A stretch of DNA of 64,000 bases from Alistipes sp. (GCA_017937805.1 JAGBCX010000017.1:1-64000); one strand, 5' to 3'; shown: positions 33,548 through 43,255, numbered from the stretch's first letter. Program-made: numbers and translations. Notes: generated by a model from the letters alone, not told the origin.

Positions 33548-34783
33548 ATGAAAGCGACAATTATAACAATAGGTGACGAGATATTGATTGGTCAAATTCT
33601 CGACACCAATTCGCGCTATATATCTCGCGCTCTGAATGCTCACGGCATCGCTGTAGCCGAGCGCACCTCAATAGGCGACAACCGCACCCAGATAGTCAAA
33701 ACCCTCGACCGTGCGTTATCGCAGAGCGAGATAGTTATTATCACGGGAGGTTTGGGTCCGACAAAAGATGACATAACAAAGCATACGTTATGCGAATTTT
33801 TCGGCTCGACACTTCGCTACGATGAGGTCGAAGCGGAGCATATCCGCACCCTGTTGGAGGCGCGAAACATCGCCTTCAATGACCTCAACCGAGGTCAGGC
33901 AATGGTGCCCGAGTGTTGCACCGTTCTGCACAATGCACACGGCACAGCTCCGGGCATGTGGTTTGAGCAAGAGGGGCATGTCGTGATATCCCTTCCCGGC
34001 GTTCCTTTCGAGATGCAACACCTCATAGATGAGGAGGTTATGCCACGACTAAAAGCTCGTTTCGAATTGCGCGAAATAGTGCATCGCACAATGATAACTT
34101 TCGGCATTGCCGAGTCTATATTGGCTGAGAAAATATCCGCTTGGGAGGAGGCTCTGCCTGAATATCTGCACCTCGCCTATCTCCCTGCTCCAAACGTTGT
34201 TCGACTCCGTCTGTCGGCTTACGAAGTCGAAGGCAAAGAGGTGAGCCGAGAGATTGACTCACAATTCGAGAAGTTGCACACGATTATCCCCGACAATATC
34301 GCAGGTTTTGAAGATGCTTCGGTCGAAGAGTTGGTGCATAACATCTTGATTAACAAAGGCGAAACTCTTGCGGTTGCTGAGAGTTGCACGGGTGGAGCAA
34401 TAGCTTCGAAATTTACGGCACAAGCGGGTGCTTCGGCATATTTTCTCTGTGGCGTAGTGTCGTACAGCAATGAATCGAAATGCAATGTTTTGGGCGTTCA
34501 GATGTCCGATATTGCGCAATATGGCGCTGTATCTGAGCAGGTCGCCAAGGCTATGGCGCAAGGAGCAAGAGTCATTTCAGGGGCGAATTTTGCCGTTTCA
34601 ACCACTGGCATTGCCGGCCCAACCGGTGGCTCCGCCGAAAAACCCGTTGGTACCGTTTGGATTGGCATAGCCACCCCTACGAAGAGCTACGCCGTACTAA
34701 AGAATTGTGGCACAGACCGTTCGCAAATAATCTCTCGTGCTACAGCATACGCGATAGCGATGTTGTACGACGAAATCAAGTAA
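33548..34783 (+). CDS. cinA: CinA family protein (molybdopterin-binding-like plus amidohydrolase)
   Basis: 411 residues in two parts. The N-terminal MoCF-like domain (1-170) has TIGDEILIGQILDTNS and IITGGLGPTKDD, linked to ADP-ribose pyrophosphatase activity. The C-terminal PncC domain (about 255-411) has AVAESCTGGAIASKFT and STTGIAGPTGGSAEKPVGTVWIG, the nicotinamide-mononucleotide deamidase module. Together they act in NAD by-product recycling. Length is usual. It is co-transcribed with pyrD (3-base gap). Confidence 0.93.
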   Translation: MKATIITIGDEILIGQILDTNSRYISRALNAHGIAVAERTSIGDNRTQIVKTLDRALSQSEIVIITGGLGPTKDDITKHTLCEFFGSTLRYDEVEAEHIRTLLEARNIAFNDLNRGQAMVPECCTVLHNAHGTAPGMWFEQEGHVVISLPGVPFEMQHLIDEEVMPRLKARFELREIVHRTMITFGIAESILAEKISAWEEALPEYLHLAYLPAPNVVRLRLSAYEVEGKEVSREIDSQFEKLHTIIPDNIAGFEDASVEELVHNILINKGETLAVAESCTGGAIASKFTAQAGASAYFLCGVVSYSNESKCNVLGVQMSDIAQYGAVSEQVAKAMAQGARVISGANFAVSTTGIAGPTGGSAEKPVGTVWIGIATPTKSYAVLKNCGTDRSQIISRATAYAIAMLYDEIK

Positions 34784-34809
34784 AAAACAAGCACATATCG
34801 ACATGTACA

Positions 34810-34834
34810 ATAGGGACAATTATATTGTCTCTAT
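34810..34834. terminator. Inverted repeat between cinA and the efflux operon
   Basis: ATAGGGACAAT TAT ATTGTCTCTAT: an 11-base stem with one G-T pair, followed by a T-rich run (TCGTTTTGTTTT). It may end the pyrD-cinA transcript. Its position directly before the efflux promoter also suits an operator for a dimeric repressor. Confidence 0.55.
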
Positions 34835-34838
34835 TCGT

Positions 34839-34869
34839 TTTGTTTTATCGTCTTTTTTGTGTAACTTTG
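34839..34869 (+). promoter_or_regulatory. Promoter of the RND efflux operon
   Basis: TTTG (34839-34842), 19 bases, TAACTTTG (34862-34869). This favours ATG 34919 over the upstream 34871. No regulator gene adjoins the operon. Confidence 0.78.
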
Positions 34870-34918
34870 CGTGGATTTTAAAAAACGGAATACCAAAATT
34901 CTACTAAAACACAATAAC

Positions 34919-36052
34919 ATGACAAAAAAATTACTATTTGGCTTGATGGTATGTATCGCCTTGAGTTCAACCTTCGTTGGTTGCAAGGAGGAGACTACCA
35001 AAACAAAACAGACTCGTGAGTACAATGCGATGATTCTTGAAACCGCATCTCGCAAGCTCGCTTCAACCTACTCGGCAACAATCCGAGGAAAGCAGGATGT
35101 CGATATCCGCACAAAGGTGGAGGGTTACATTACCGACATCAAGGTAAAGGAGGGTTCTATTGTTAAACAAGGACAGACCCTCTTTGTTATTGATCAGGCT
35201 CAATACTTGGCTGCCCTTGCAACCGCAGAGGCAAAAGTTGAGGTAAAACAGGCGTTGGTCGAGGCATCACAGCTATCTGCCGCAGCAAAAGAGGTCCTCT
35301 TCGAGCAGGATATCGTATCGGAGTTTGACCTCCGTATGGCTCGCACAAACCTTGCAGCTTCAAAGGCTGAACTTGCACAAGCAAAGGCAGACGAGCTTAC
35401 CGCAAGCAACAACCTCGCCTACACGCTTATCAAGAGTCCGGTAGACGGAGTTGTAGGTACTCTTCCTTTCCGTGTAGGTACCTTTGTAAGACCTTCGGAA
35501 TCTACACCTATCACCACTGTTTCTGACAACTCGGAGATGTACGTCTATTTCTCGTTGAGCGAGAGCCAAGTTCTCTCTCTCAAGCGTCAGTATGGTGCGC
35601 TCGAGAATGCATTGCAGGAGATGCCGGATGTTGAGTTGCAGTTGAGCGATGGTACCATCTACTCGGAGAAGGGCCGTATCGAGGCTATCTCGGGTATCAT
35701 CGATCCAACCACCGGTTCGGTTACCATTCGCGCCAAGTTCCCTAACAAAAAGCGCCTTCTTATCTCAGGAGGTTCGGGTACAATCATCTTACCTCACCGC
35801 CAGGAGGGCTGTGTGGTTATTCCTCAGCACGCAACCTACGAGGTACAGGACAAGGTGTATGCTTACAAAGTGGAAAACGGCGTAGCAAGAGCTAAGATTA
35901 TCGGCGTATTCGAAATCAGCAATGGCAAGGAGTACATCGTACAGTCGGGACTTATGGAGGGTGATACAATCATCGTTGAAGGTATCGGAATCTTGCGTGA
36001 CGGTGTAAATGTCAAGATCAAGGATATCGTAACCCTAAAGAAGAAGAAGTAA
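34919..36052 (+). CDS. RND efflux periplasmic adaptor (AcrA-like lipoprotein)
   Basis: 377 residues. Lipoprotein signal (MTKKLLF ... TFVGC, Cys near 22). A lipoyl-like half (IRGKQDVDIRTKVEGYITDIKVKEGSIVKQGQTLFVID), a helical hairpin rich in Ala (about 98-165), the second lipoyl half (YTLIKSPVDGVVG) and a beta-barrel region follow in the HlyD/AcrA order. It joins the inner-membrane pump to the outer-membrane channel. First of three genes (gaps of 21 and 1 bases) that make a full tripartite system; drug, bile-salt or other substrates are not visible. Confidence 0.93.
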   Translation: MTKKLLFGLMVCIALSSTFVGCKEETTKTKQTREYNAMILETASRKLASTYSATIRGKQDVDIRTKVEGYITDIKVKEGSIVKQGQTLFVIDQAQYLAALATAEAKVEVKQALVEASQLSAAAKEVLFEQDIVSEFDLRMARTNLAASKAELAQAKADELTASNNLAYTLIKSPVDGVVGTLPFRVGTFVRPSESTPITTVSDNSEMYVYFSLSESQVLSLKRQYGALENALQEMPDVELQLSDGTIYSEKGRIEAISGIIDPTTGSVTIRAKFPNKKRLLISGGSGTIILPHRQEGCVVIPQHATYEVQDKVYAYKVENGVARAKIIGVFEISNGKEYIVQSGLMEGDTIIVEGIGILRDGVNVKIKDIVTLKKKK

Positions 36053-36073
36053 TCCTAAAAGCAGTTTTGAAAG

Positions 36074-39000
36074 ATGAATATTAAAACATTTATCGATCGT
36101 CCGGTACTCTCGACCGTAATTTCGGTTATTATCGTCATCGGAGGTCTTATAGGATTGGCAGCGTTGCCTATCGAGCGATATCCGAATATCGCTCCGCCAA
36201 CGATTTTCGTGTCGGCATCTTACCCGGGAGCAAGTGCCGATACCTTCCAGAAGAGTGTTATCGTTCCACTCGAAGAGGCTATCAATGGTGTGGAGAATAT
36301 GACCTATATGTCATCGACCTGTACAAACAATGGTAGCGGTAGTGTGAATGTATATTTCAAGCACGGCACAAGCCCCGATATGGCTGCTGTGAATGTGCAG
36401 AACTGCGTTTCGCGTGCAACGCGACAGCTCCCTTCTGAGGCTGTCGAGGCGGGTATCACGGTAAGAAAGCGTCAGACGAGTGTCTTGGAGCGTGTTGCTA
36501 TCTATAGCCCAAATGGCTCGTATGACCGAACATTTATCGTAAACTACATCAAGATTAACCTCGTACCTGCTATCTCCCGTATTCCGGGTGTAGGTGATAT
36601 TGAGGTGCGTGGTTCGGACTACTCGATGCGTATCTGGCTTAAGCCCGATATTATGGCGCAATACAAGCTCGTACCAAAGGATATCACCACTGCCGTAGGT
36701 GAGCAAAACCTCGAATCGGCCGCAGGTTCGCTCGGTGAGAGTTCGGATCAGACTTTCCAATACTCTATGCGCTACAAGGGCCGTTTGGAGAATATCAGCG
36801 AGTTTGAGGATATCGTAATTCGCGCCCTTCCGAATGGTGAGGTGTTGCGTTTGAAAGATGTTGCAACTATCGAGTTAGGAAACCAATCATACCAATACCA
36901 ATGTGAGGTTAATGGTTGTCCGGGAACAGAGTTCGTAATCTATCAGACTCCCGACTCAAATGCTACGGAGGTTATCAAGGGCATCGATGCCTTCCTCGAA
37001 CAGGCAAAAGAGGACTTTCCTGTCGATTTGGAGATGGTTGTATTGGAGAGTACCAACGACTTCCTCTTTGCCTCTATCTACAACGTAGTTCGTACGCTTA
37101 TTGAGGCTATCATCTTGGTAACACTCGTTGTATTCCTCTTCTTGCGCGACTTCCGTTCGACTATGATTCCGCTTATCGCAACAATCGTGTCGATTATCGG
37201 AACATTCATGTTCCTCTTCCTCTTTGACTTCAGTATCAACCTCCTCACCTTGTTTGCATTGGTGCTTTCGATTGGTGTGGTTGTAGATGATGCTATCATT
37301 GTGGTGGAGGCAGTACACACCAAATTCGATGCAGGATACAAATCTCCATACCACGCTACTGTAGATGCGATGGGTGGTATCACCTCCGCGATTGTAACCT
37401 GTACGCTCGTATTTATGGCGGTATTTATCCCAACATCGTTTATGGGCGGTACTTCGGGAGTATTCTACACTCAGTTTGGTATCACAATGGCCGTTGCGGT
37501 AGGTATCTCGGCGTTGAACGCTTTGACACTATCGCCTGCATTGTGCGCAATGTTCCTCAAACCAAAAGATGAACACGGAAACGAAACAAATGTTTCATTC
37601 GGTCGCCGTATCGGCATGGCTATGGACTCATCGTTCGAGGCTGTACGCAAGAAGTATCTGCGCGGTGTAACCTTCTTCTTGCGTCATCGTTGGATTAGTT
37701 GCATCTTGTTCGTAGTTGCAGCAGGATTGCTCTACTACTTTATGACTACAACCAAGACAGGTTTGGTGCCTCGCGAGGATATGGGTACTATCAACATGAA
37801 GATTACCACCCCTCCGGGAACTTCACTTTTGCAGACCAAGAAGATTCTCGACCGTATCGACAATGACATCTTGAAAGATATGGAGGAGGTACGAGCATAC
37901 AGTAAGATGGCCGGTACGGGTGATGCATCGGGTCCTTCGTATGGTAGTTTCAACTTCCGACTCAAACATTGGGACGAGCGTAAGGGCAAAGAGCATAGCG
38001 TTGAGGCTGTTCAGGAGCGAATCAAGCAGTATGCAAGCACGTTTAATGAGGGTACAGTAACGACCTCAACCCCTGCAATGATTCCGGGCTTCGGTGCTGC
38101 CGGAGGATTTACCCTCTATCTGCAAGACCGCAAGGGAGGCACTATCGAGGAGTTGTACGATGTTACAATGGCTTTGATTAACGGATTGAGGGAGCGTCCT
38201 GAGATTGGCTCGGTATATACCGCATTTAAGCCTCACTTCCCTCAGTATCAGATTACCGTAGATGCTGTGAAGTGTAAGCGTGCCGGAACAACAACAAAGG
38301 AGGTACTGCAAGTTCTCAGCGGCTACTATGGAGGTACAATGTCTACTCGTTTCAACAAGTTTACGAAACTCTATCAAGTACGTATTCAGGCACACCCTGA
38401 CTACCGCACCGACAAGCAGTCGTTTAACAATATCTTCGTGCGTATCGGCGAGGAGATGGCTCCTATCAGTCAGTTCGTAACACTCGAAAGAATCTATGCT
38501 CCGGAGCGTATGCAGCGATTCAACATGTTCCCTGCAATCAGTGTTGCAGGTCGTGCAGCCGAGGGCCGCTCTTCGGGCGAGGCGTTAAATGCTGTTGCCG
38601 AAGTTGCCAAGGAGGTTTTACCGGTTGGATATGGTTACGACTACGCAGGTATTGCTCGCGAGGAGCAGTCGAGTAGCAACAATACAGTCATTATCTTCGC
38701 TATCTGTATCTTGCTTATCTACCTCATTTTGGCAGGTTTGTACGAGAGTTACATGGTTCCGCTGGCGGTAATTCTTTCGGTACCATTCGGATTGATGGGT
38801 TCGTTCCTTTTTGCGAGAATGATGGGTGTCGAGAATAACATATACTTGCAGACCGGTCTGATTATGCTTATCGGATTGTTGTCGAAGACCGCTATTCTGA
38901 TTACCGAGTTTGCAGGTGAAAACCGCGCCAAAGGAATGAGTATAGCCCGTGCAACATACGCAGCAACAAAGGAGCGTTTCCGTCCTATCTTGATGACCGT

Positions 39001-39202
39001 ATTGACCATGGTTATCGGTATGATTCCATTGATGTTCTCAACGGGCGTAGGTGCAAACGGAAACACCACTATCGGTACAGGTGTTGTTGGAGGTATGGTT
39101 ATCGGAACATTGGCATTGCTGTTCGTATTGCCTGTTTTCTTCACCTTCTTCCAGTGGTTGCAAGAGAAGATTAAACCAATTAAAACTATCGAAAAGGAGT
39201 AA
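36074..39202 (+). CDS. RND multidrug-type efflux pump (HAE1 family, AcrB-like)
   Basis: 1042 residues, the standard AcrB length. Twelve membrane segments in the 1+6 / 1+6 pattern; the start MNIKTFIDRPVLSTVISVIIVIGGLIGL and the motif YPNIAPPTIFVSASYPGAS are typical. The proton-relay pair in TM4 is present (SIGVVVDDAIIVVEAV), as are GLVPREDMG and the second-half block SVPFGLMGSFLF. It exports hydrophobic compounds using the proton gradient. Middle gene of the operon. No sequence feature separates drug, bile-acid or solvent specificity. Confidence 0.95.
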   Translation: MNIKTFIDRPVLSTVISVIIVIGGLIGLAALPIERYPNIAPPTIFVSASYPGASADTFQKSVIVPLEEAINGVENMTYMSSTCTNNGSGSVNVYFKHGTSPDMAAVNVQNCVSRATRQLPSEAVEAGITVRKRQTSVLERVAIYSPNGSYDRTFIVNYIKINLVPAISRIPGVGDIEVRGSDYSMRIWLKPDIMAQYKLVPKDITTAVGEQNLESAAGSLGESSDQTFQYSMRYKGRLENISEFEDIVIRALPNGEVLRLKDVATIELGNQSYQYQCEVNGCPGTEFVIYQTPDSNATEVIKGIDAFLEQAKEDFPVDLEMVVLESTNDFLFASIYNVVRTLIEAIILVTLVVFLFLRDFRSTMIPLIATIVSIIGTFMFLFLFDFSINLLTLFALVLSIGVVVDDAIIVVEAVHTKFDAGYKSPYHATVDAMGGITSAIVTCTLVFMAVFIPTSFMGGTSGVFYTQFGITMAVAVGISALNALTLSPALCAMFLKPKDEHGNETNVSFGRRIGMAMDSSFEAVRKKYLRGVTFFLRHRWISCILFVVAAGLLYYFMTTTKTGLVPREDMGTINMKITTPPGTSLLQTKKILDRIDNDILKDMEEVRAYSKMAGTGDASGPSYGSFNFRLKHWDERKGKEHSVEAVQERIKQYASTFNEGTVTTSTPAMIPGFGAAGGFTLYLQDRKGGTIEELYDVTMALINGLRERPEIGSVYTAFKPHFPQYQITVDAVKCKRAGTTTKEVLQVLSGYYGGTMSTRFNKFTKLYQVRIQAHPDYRTDKQSFNNIFVRIGEEMAPISQFVTLERIYAPERMQRFNMFPAISVAGRAAEGRSSGEALNAVAEVAKEVLPVGYGYDYAGIAREEQSSSNNTVIIFAICILLIYLILAGLYESYMVPLAVILSVPFGLMGSFLFARMMGVENNIYLQTGLIMLIGLLSKTAILITEFAGENRAKGMSIARATYAATKERFRPILMTVLTMVIGMIPLMFSTGVGANGNTTIGTGVVGGMVIGTLALLFVLPVFFTFFQWLQEKIKPIKTIEKE

Positions 39203-39203
39203 G

Positions 39204-40589
39204 ATGAAAAAGATTCTCTTAATATTAGGTATTGCAACTCTCTTTACAAGTTGCTCTATATACAAGAAATATAGCCGTCCTGAGGAGATTTCGACTGATA
39301 AACTCTACGGCAATATAGAGAAGGCCGACACTACGACTATGGCAGACATCTCGTGGCGAGATTTCTTCACCGACAAGTATCTGCAGGGCTACATCGAGCA
39401 GGGCTTGAAGAATAATATCGACATGCAACTTGCTGCCGAGCGAGTATCGCAAGCGGAGTTGGCATTGCAGGCTGCTAAGTTGGCATTTATCCCTTCATTC
39501 GGCTTTGAACCACAAATTAGCTCGAGTACTAACACATCATTCGCCTACACCTTGCCTATTAAGGCGAGTTGGGAGATTGATATCATGGCTCGCAACATCA
39601 ACGCAAAGCGTCGAGCCGAGGCATCGTTGGAGTACAACAGACTCTATCGCCGTAGCGTTCAGACTGCTCTCGTATCGGCTATCGCCAACAGCTACTACAC
39701 ACTGTTGATGATTGATGCCAAACTCCGTATTTCGCGCTCTACATCTGCCAATTGGAAAGAGAATGTCCGTACAATGAAGGCGATGAAGGAGGCGGGTATG
39801 ACCAATGCCGCATCTATCTCACAGACCGAGGCAAACAGCTGTTCGATTGACGCATCGTTGCACGACTTGGAGTACCAGCTCGTACAGGCACAAAACGCTT
39901 TCGCTCTGTTACTCAATGTCACTCCACAGGATTTCCCTCGTGGCGAGTTAAACAGTGTAGACTTCAAGCAGGAGTTGCTTGTAGGAGTTCCTGCACAGTT
40001 GCTCTCACACCGTCCTGATGTGCAGCAGGCCGAGTACAATCTGCAACTTGCATTCTACAACACCAATATTGCTCACGCGAACCTCTACCCTTCGCTTACC
40101 ATCTCAGGCGATGGAGCATTTAAGGGAAGTCCTGCAGATTGGGCGTTCTCGTTCTTGGCAAAGTTGGTACAACCAATATTCAATGCCGGTAGCAATCGCG
40201 CAAACTACAAGATTGCACAATCGCAACAACGCGAAGCGGTATTGAATTTCCACCACAAGTTGTTGGAGGCCGGTAACGAGGTTAATACCGCATTGGCTCA
40301 GTGCCGTTCTGCTCGCAGCAAAACCGACTTGCGTATTCGCCAAATCGACAACTTGGAGAAGGCGGTTTATAGTACTCGTCAGTTGATGAGCCACTCGGAG
40401 GCGACCTATTTGGAGGTCTTGACAGCGCAGCAGTCGTTGCTTTCGGCTCGCTTGTTGCAGGTTTCGGACCGCTTCGAGGGCATTCAGGGTGTTATCAACC
40501 TCTACCGTGCATTGGGTGGCGGAGTTGATACAAGCGTAGAGCCTGCTGTCGAAAAGAATCCAATCTTCAAGAAAAGTCGCAAGAAATAA
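39204..40589 (+). CDS. TolC/OprM-like outer-membrane efflux lipoprotein
   Basis: 461 residues from ATG 39204, which follows the pump stop by one base and has a good ribosome site (AAAAGGAGTAAG). The lipoprotein signal ends LFTSC (Cys near 17). Two outer-membrane-efflux repeats follow, with long Ala/Gln/Leu-rich helices and the motif LLSHRPDVQQAEYNLQLAFYNTNIAHANLYPSL, then SFLAKLVQPIFNAG. This is the NodT/OprM pattern; it forms the exit duct for the pump. Ends with a terminator. Confidence 0.94.
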   Translation: MKKILLILGIATLFTSCSIYKKYSRPEEISTDKLYGNIEKADTTTMADISWRDFFTDKYLQGYIEQGLKNNIDMQLAAERVSQAELALQAAKLAFIPSFGFEPQISSSTNTSFAYTLPIKASWEIDIMARNINAKRRAEASLEYNRLYRRSVQTALVSAIANSYYTLLMIDAKLRISRSTSANWKENVRTMKAMKEAGMTNAASISQTEANSCSIDASLHDLEYQLVQAQNAFALLLNVTPQDFPRGELNSVDFKQELLVGVPAQLLSHRPDVQQAEYNLQLAFYNTNIAHANLYPSLTISGDGAFKGSPADWAFSFLAKLVQPIFNAGSNRANYKIAQSQQREAVLNFHHKLLEAGNEVNTALAQCRSARSKTDLRIRQIDNLEKAVYSTRQLMSHSEATYLEVLTAQQSLLSARLLQVSDRFEGIQGVINLYRALGGGVDTSVEPAVEKNPIFKKSRKK

Positions 40590-40605
40590 GCCTTTCGACA
40601 TGATG

Positions 40606-40645
40606 ATATATAGGCGACCTTCAAAAAGTCGCCTATATATATTTA
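40606..40645 (+). terminator. Terminator of the RND efflux operon
   Basis: ATATATAGGCGAC / GTCGCCTATATAT, a perfect 13-base stem with a loop of about nine, followed by AT-rich sequence. Confidence 0.85.
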
Positions 40646-40702
40646 TAAGGTACACCTACATTTTTTTGTAGAGATATCAAATCAATATCGCAATAGAATT
40701 TG

Positions 40703-40710
40703 TATCTTTG
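40703..40710 (+). promoter_or_regulatory. -7 box of the MATE transporter gene
   Basis: TATCTTTG ends 8 bases before ATG 40719, another nearly leaderless arrangement. No well-spaced -33 box was found. Confidence 0.5.
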
Positions 40711-40718
40711 CAGTCGCT

Positions 40719-42125
40719 ATGAGTAAATCGACAACACTATCACTTGGTACAGACAATATCGGCAAATTGTTGTTCAACTATGCCACACCTGCCATTATTG
40801 CTATGGCATCGTCATCGCTGTACCATCTTATAGATAGTGCCTTCGTAGGTCATGGCGTTGGAGGTGCAGCCATTGCGGGTATGGCTATCACGATGCCGAT
40901 TATGAATATCGGCTCAGCATTTGGCGCAATGGTGGGCGTAGGTGCCGCAGCACGCATTTCGCTCCGCTTAGGAGAGGGCAACAAGCGAGCCGCCGAAAAG
41001 ACTCTGTGTAACGCCGTACTGCTCAATATCGTCATCGGACTCTCGATTATGGTGCTGATGCTCACCTTCCTCGATGAGATTTTGCTGCTGTTCAGTGGCG
41101 GTCACGCCTCGGAGGAGACTTTGGAGTATGCACGACAATTTATGCGCATCATACTCTACGGAAATATCACGCAACATCTCTATCTCGGAATGAACGAGAT
41201 GATTCGTGCATCAGGCAATCCACGCAAATCGATGGCGATAATGCTCACTTCGGTAGCAGTCAATCTCATACTCAACCCCCTCTTTATCTTTAAGTTCGGT
41301 TGGGGTATTCAGGGCTCGGCAGCAGCGACCGTAATTTCGCAATTTACCGCCTGCATAATCGCTTTATCGCACTTCTGCTCGAAGAGTTCGTTTCTGCGAT
41401 TTAAGCGCGAAGCGTTCCACTTCGATTGGAAGATTGTCGGCAATATTCTCTCGATAGGTCTTGCTCCATTTCTGATGAATATCTGCGCCTCGATGGTGGC
41501 AGCATTCGTCAATACGGCAATGTTGCGCTATGGTGGTACGAGCGTACACGACATCGTTACACGCGAGCAAGGCGCAGCTGACCTATATGTCGGTGCCTAC
41601 GGCATTGTCAATCGTGTAGCACTGCTATTTATTATGCTTATACAGGGCTTAAATCAAGGTATGCAACCGATAGTTGGCTACAACTATGGAGCAAAGAATT
41701 TTGCCCGTGTTCGCAAGGCTGTATTTATGACTATCGGTTGTGGTATAACCATTGCCACACTCGGTTTTATCCTCGGTCAATCCATTCCGGAGATTATAGC
41801 CCGAGCCTTCGTAGACTCCTCGAAGGGTGGTAACGAGCAACTTATGGTAGAGGCAGCGGCACAAGGTATGCGCCTTATCCTTATCATGTTCCCTCTCGTA
41901 GGTTTTCAGGTTGTTGTGGGAGGTTTCTTCCAATATATCGGCAAGGCTCCATTGGCAATATTCGTTTCGCTGACACGACAACTGCTCTTCCTGCTTCCAT
42001 TGTTGTGGACACTGCCACGCTACCTCGGAGCGTATGGAGTTTGGATATCCATGCCAATAGCGGATAGCGCATCTATTACGTTAGCCTTCATACTTTTTGT
42101 GTGGCAAATACGCAAGATAAAGTGA
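40719..42125 (+). CDS. MATE-family efflux transporter
   Basis: 468 residues with twelve predicted membrane helices in two similar halves. Family marks: FNYATPAIIAMASSSLYHLIDSAFVGH at the start, ASGNPRKSMAIMLTSVAVNLILNPLFIF in the middle, and the half-two repeat AAFVNTAMLRYGG then GLNQGMQPIVGYNYGAKNF. MATE proteins export cationic compounds in exchange for Na+ or H+. It is a single gene directly after the RND operon, so two different efflux systems are adjacent. Confidence 0.92.
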   Translation: MSKSTTLSLGTDNIGKLLFNYATPAIIAMASSSLYHLIDSAFVGHGVGGAAIAGMAITMPIMNIGSAFGAMVGVGAAARISLRLGEGNKRAAEKTLCNAVLLNIVIGLSIMVLMLTFLDEILLLFSGGHASEETLEYARQFMRIILYGNITQHLYLGMNEMIRASGNPRKSMAIMLTSVAVNLILNPLFIFKFGWGIQGSAAATVISQFTACIIALSHFCSKSSFLRFKREAFHFDWKIVGNILSIGLAPFLMNICASMVAAFVNTAMLRYGGTSVHDIVTREQGAADLYVGAYGIVNRVALLFIMLIQGLNQGMQPIVGYNYGAKNFARVRKAVFMTIGCGITIATLGFILGQSIPEIIARAFVDSSKGGNEQLMVEAAAQGMRLILIMFPLVGFQVVVGGFFQYIGKAPLAIFVSLTRQLLFLLPLLWTLPRYLGAYGVWISMPIADSASITLAFILFVWQIRKIK

Positions 42126-42429
42126 TATATTGAATGTTATTTCACCGCCCACTTTGGGCGATTCACGCGCATATCACAAGTAAGCATTTAGAGCAAAAAG
42201 CCCTTTCAAACTGCATTCTCGGCACTATTTTTGCAATTTCGACCACAATATACACTATTTCGGAGTAGTGGCGGCCGATTTGGAATTTTTATTAAAACTG
42301 CGTACCTTGCAGTCGTGAAAGTAGTTTTTGTTGGATTCTTTCATAGAGATATAACGAAAAGTTTAACTAAAAAATTATTGCCTATCGACAGAAATCTACT
42401 CTTTGAACCATTTTAGAAAGGAGAAGAGT
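42126..42429. other. Long leader / intergenic region before the ECF sigma gene
   Basis: About 300 bases without a supported gene. It has a small hairpin (CGCCCA CTT TGGGCG, near 42147-42161), a -7-like TATTTTTG near 42226, and a box TACTCTTTG about 30 bases before the sigma gene start. Which promoter is used is unclear. Confidence 0.4.
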
Positions 42430-43014
42430 ATGAAGAGTACAATGTTAAGCGATCAAGCTTTGTTGGAGATGTATCAACAAGGTAATCGCAAAGCTGTTTC
42501 TCAACTTTTGGAGCGTCACACCCGCCGCGTACGCGATTATGTGCGTATGATGGTGCATAATGATGATGTGGCCGACGATTTGACACAAGAGGTGTTAATA
42601 AAAGTTGTGAAGGTATTGGACGAAGGTCGATATACGGACAAAGGTCGTTTCCTGCCGTGGGTGTTGCGCATAGCACACAACAGAGTATTGGACTACTTCC
42701 GCGCACAAAAGCAGGTAAAGACTATTAGCGAATCGAGTGCCGGTTTCGACATTCTTGGCAATAAAAACCTCGCTGAACCATCTATTGAGGATAGTATCAT
42801 CTCGGAGCAGCGTGCCGAGGAGATTAGGGCATTAGTCGAGGAGTTGCCCGAAGAGCAGCGCGAAGTCGTAAAGATGCGTTACTACGAAGGGCTAAGTTTC
42901 AAGGAGATAGCAGAACATACGGGAGTGAGTATCAACACGGCTCTTGGTAGAATGCGATACGCCTTGATAAATATGCGACAGCTTATCAAGAGGAAAAATC
43001 TGGTTCTTTGCTAA
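42430..43014 (+). CDS. ECF-type RNA polymerase sigma factor
   Basis: 194 residues. Region 2 (about 12-85; HTRRVRDYVRMMVHNDDVADDLTQEVLIKV and KGRFLPWVLRIAHNRVLDYFR) and region 4 (about 130-185; LPEEQREVVKMRYYEGLSFKEIAEHTGVSINTALGRMRYAL) are both present with a charged linker, so it is an ECF factor without region 3. A good ribosome site (AAAGGAGAAGAG) fixes ATG 42430 and excludes 42403. No ordinary anti-sigma gene with a transmembrane helix follows; the next ORF is only 44 codons. Its targets are unknown. Confidence 0.92.
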   Translation: MKSTMLSDQALLEMYQQGNRKAVSQLLERHTRRVRDYVRMMVHNDDVADDLTQEVLIKVVKVLDEGRYTDKGRFLPWVLRIAHNRVLDYFRAQKQVKTISESSAGFDILGNKNLAEPSIEDSIISEQRAEEIRALVEELPEEQREVVKMRYYEGLSFKEIAEHTGVSINTALGRMRYALINMRQLIKRKNLVLC

Positions 43015-43103
43015 ATTTTGATAAAAAAAGTCACTTTTTTTGACAATATAATACTCGTTGCTCTCGTTTAAATGGTGAAGTTCATCTATAAAACAACTTG
43101 CCT

Positions 43104-43238
43104 ATGGAGCAAATCGACAATCGAGTATTAAACCATGTCTGCGAGGAAGAGCTATTTCTGTCGCATGTTATTTGCGGAGACGCCGAACTCCTATATTTGG
43201 ATTCGTTACTGAGCGCAGTTCTTCGTTCGGAGGCATAA
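43104..43238 (+). CDS. Small acidic ORF (44 aa) following the ECF sigma gene
   Basis: ATG at 43104 to TAA at 43236-43238. The product starts MEQIDNRVLNHVCEEELFL and ends LYLDSLLSAVLRSEA. It is acidic, probably helical, with two cysteines, no signal peptide and no membrane segment. It lies 89 bases after the sigma gene and 18 before a strong terminator, so it would be at the 3' end of the sigma mRNA. Its closeness suggests a regulatory partner of the sigma factor, but this is inference; it may also be a chance ORF. No family recognised. Confidence 0.45.
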   Translation: MEQIDNRVLNHVCEEELFLSHVICGDAELLYLDSLLSAVLRSEA

Positions 43239-43255
43239 GAGGGTTAATTTGTGGG

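Noticed and set aside
42403..42429. Upstream start for the ECF sigma factor
   Set aside because: A strong ribosome site lies between it and ATG 42430, where the protein family starts.
43015..43103. TTGACA and TATAAT next to each other before the small ORF, as a sigma-70 promoter
   Set aside because: The two boxes are one base apart instead of about 17, and the Bacteroidetes promoter is of another type.
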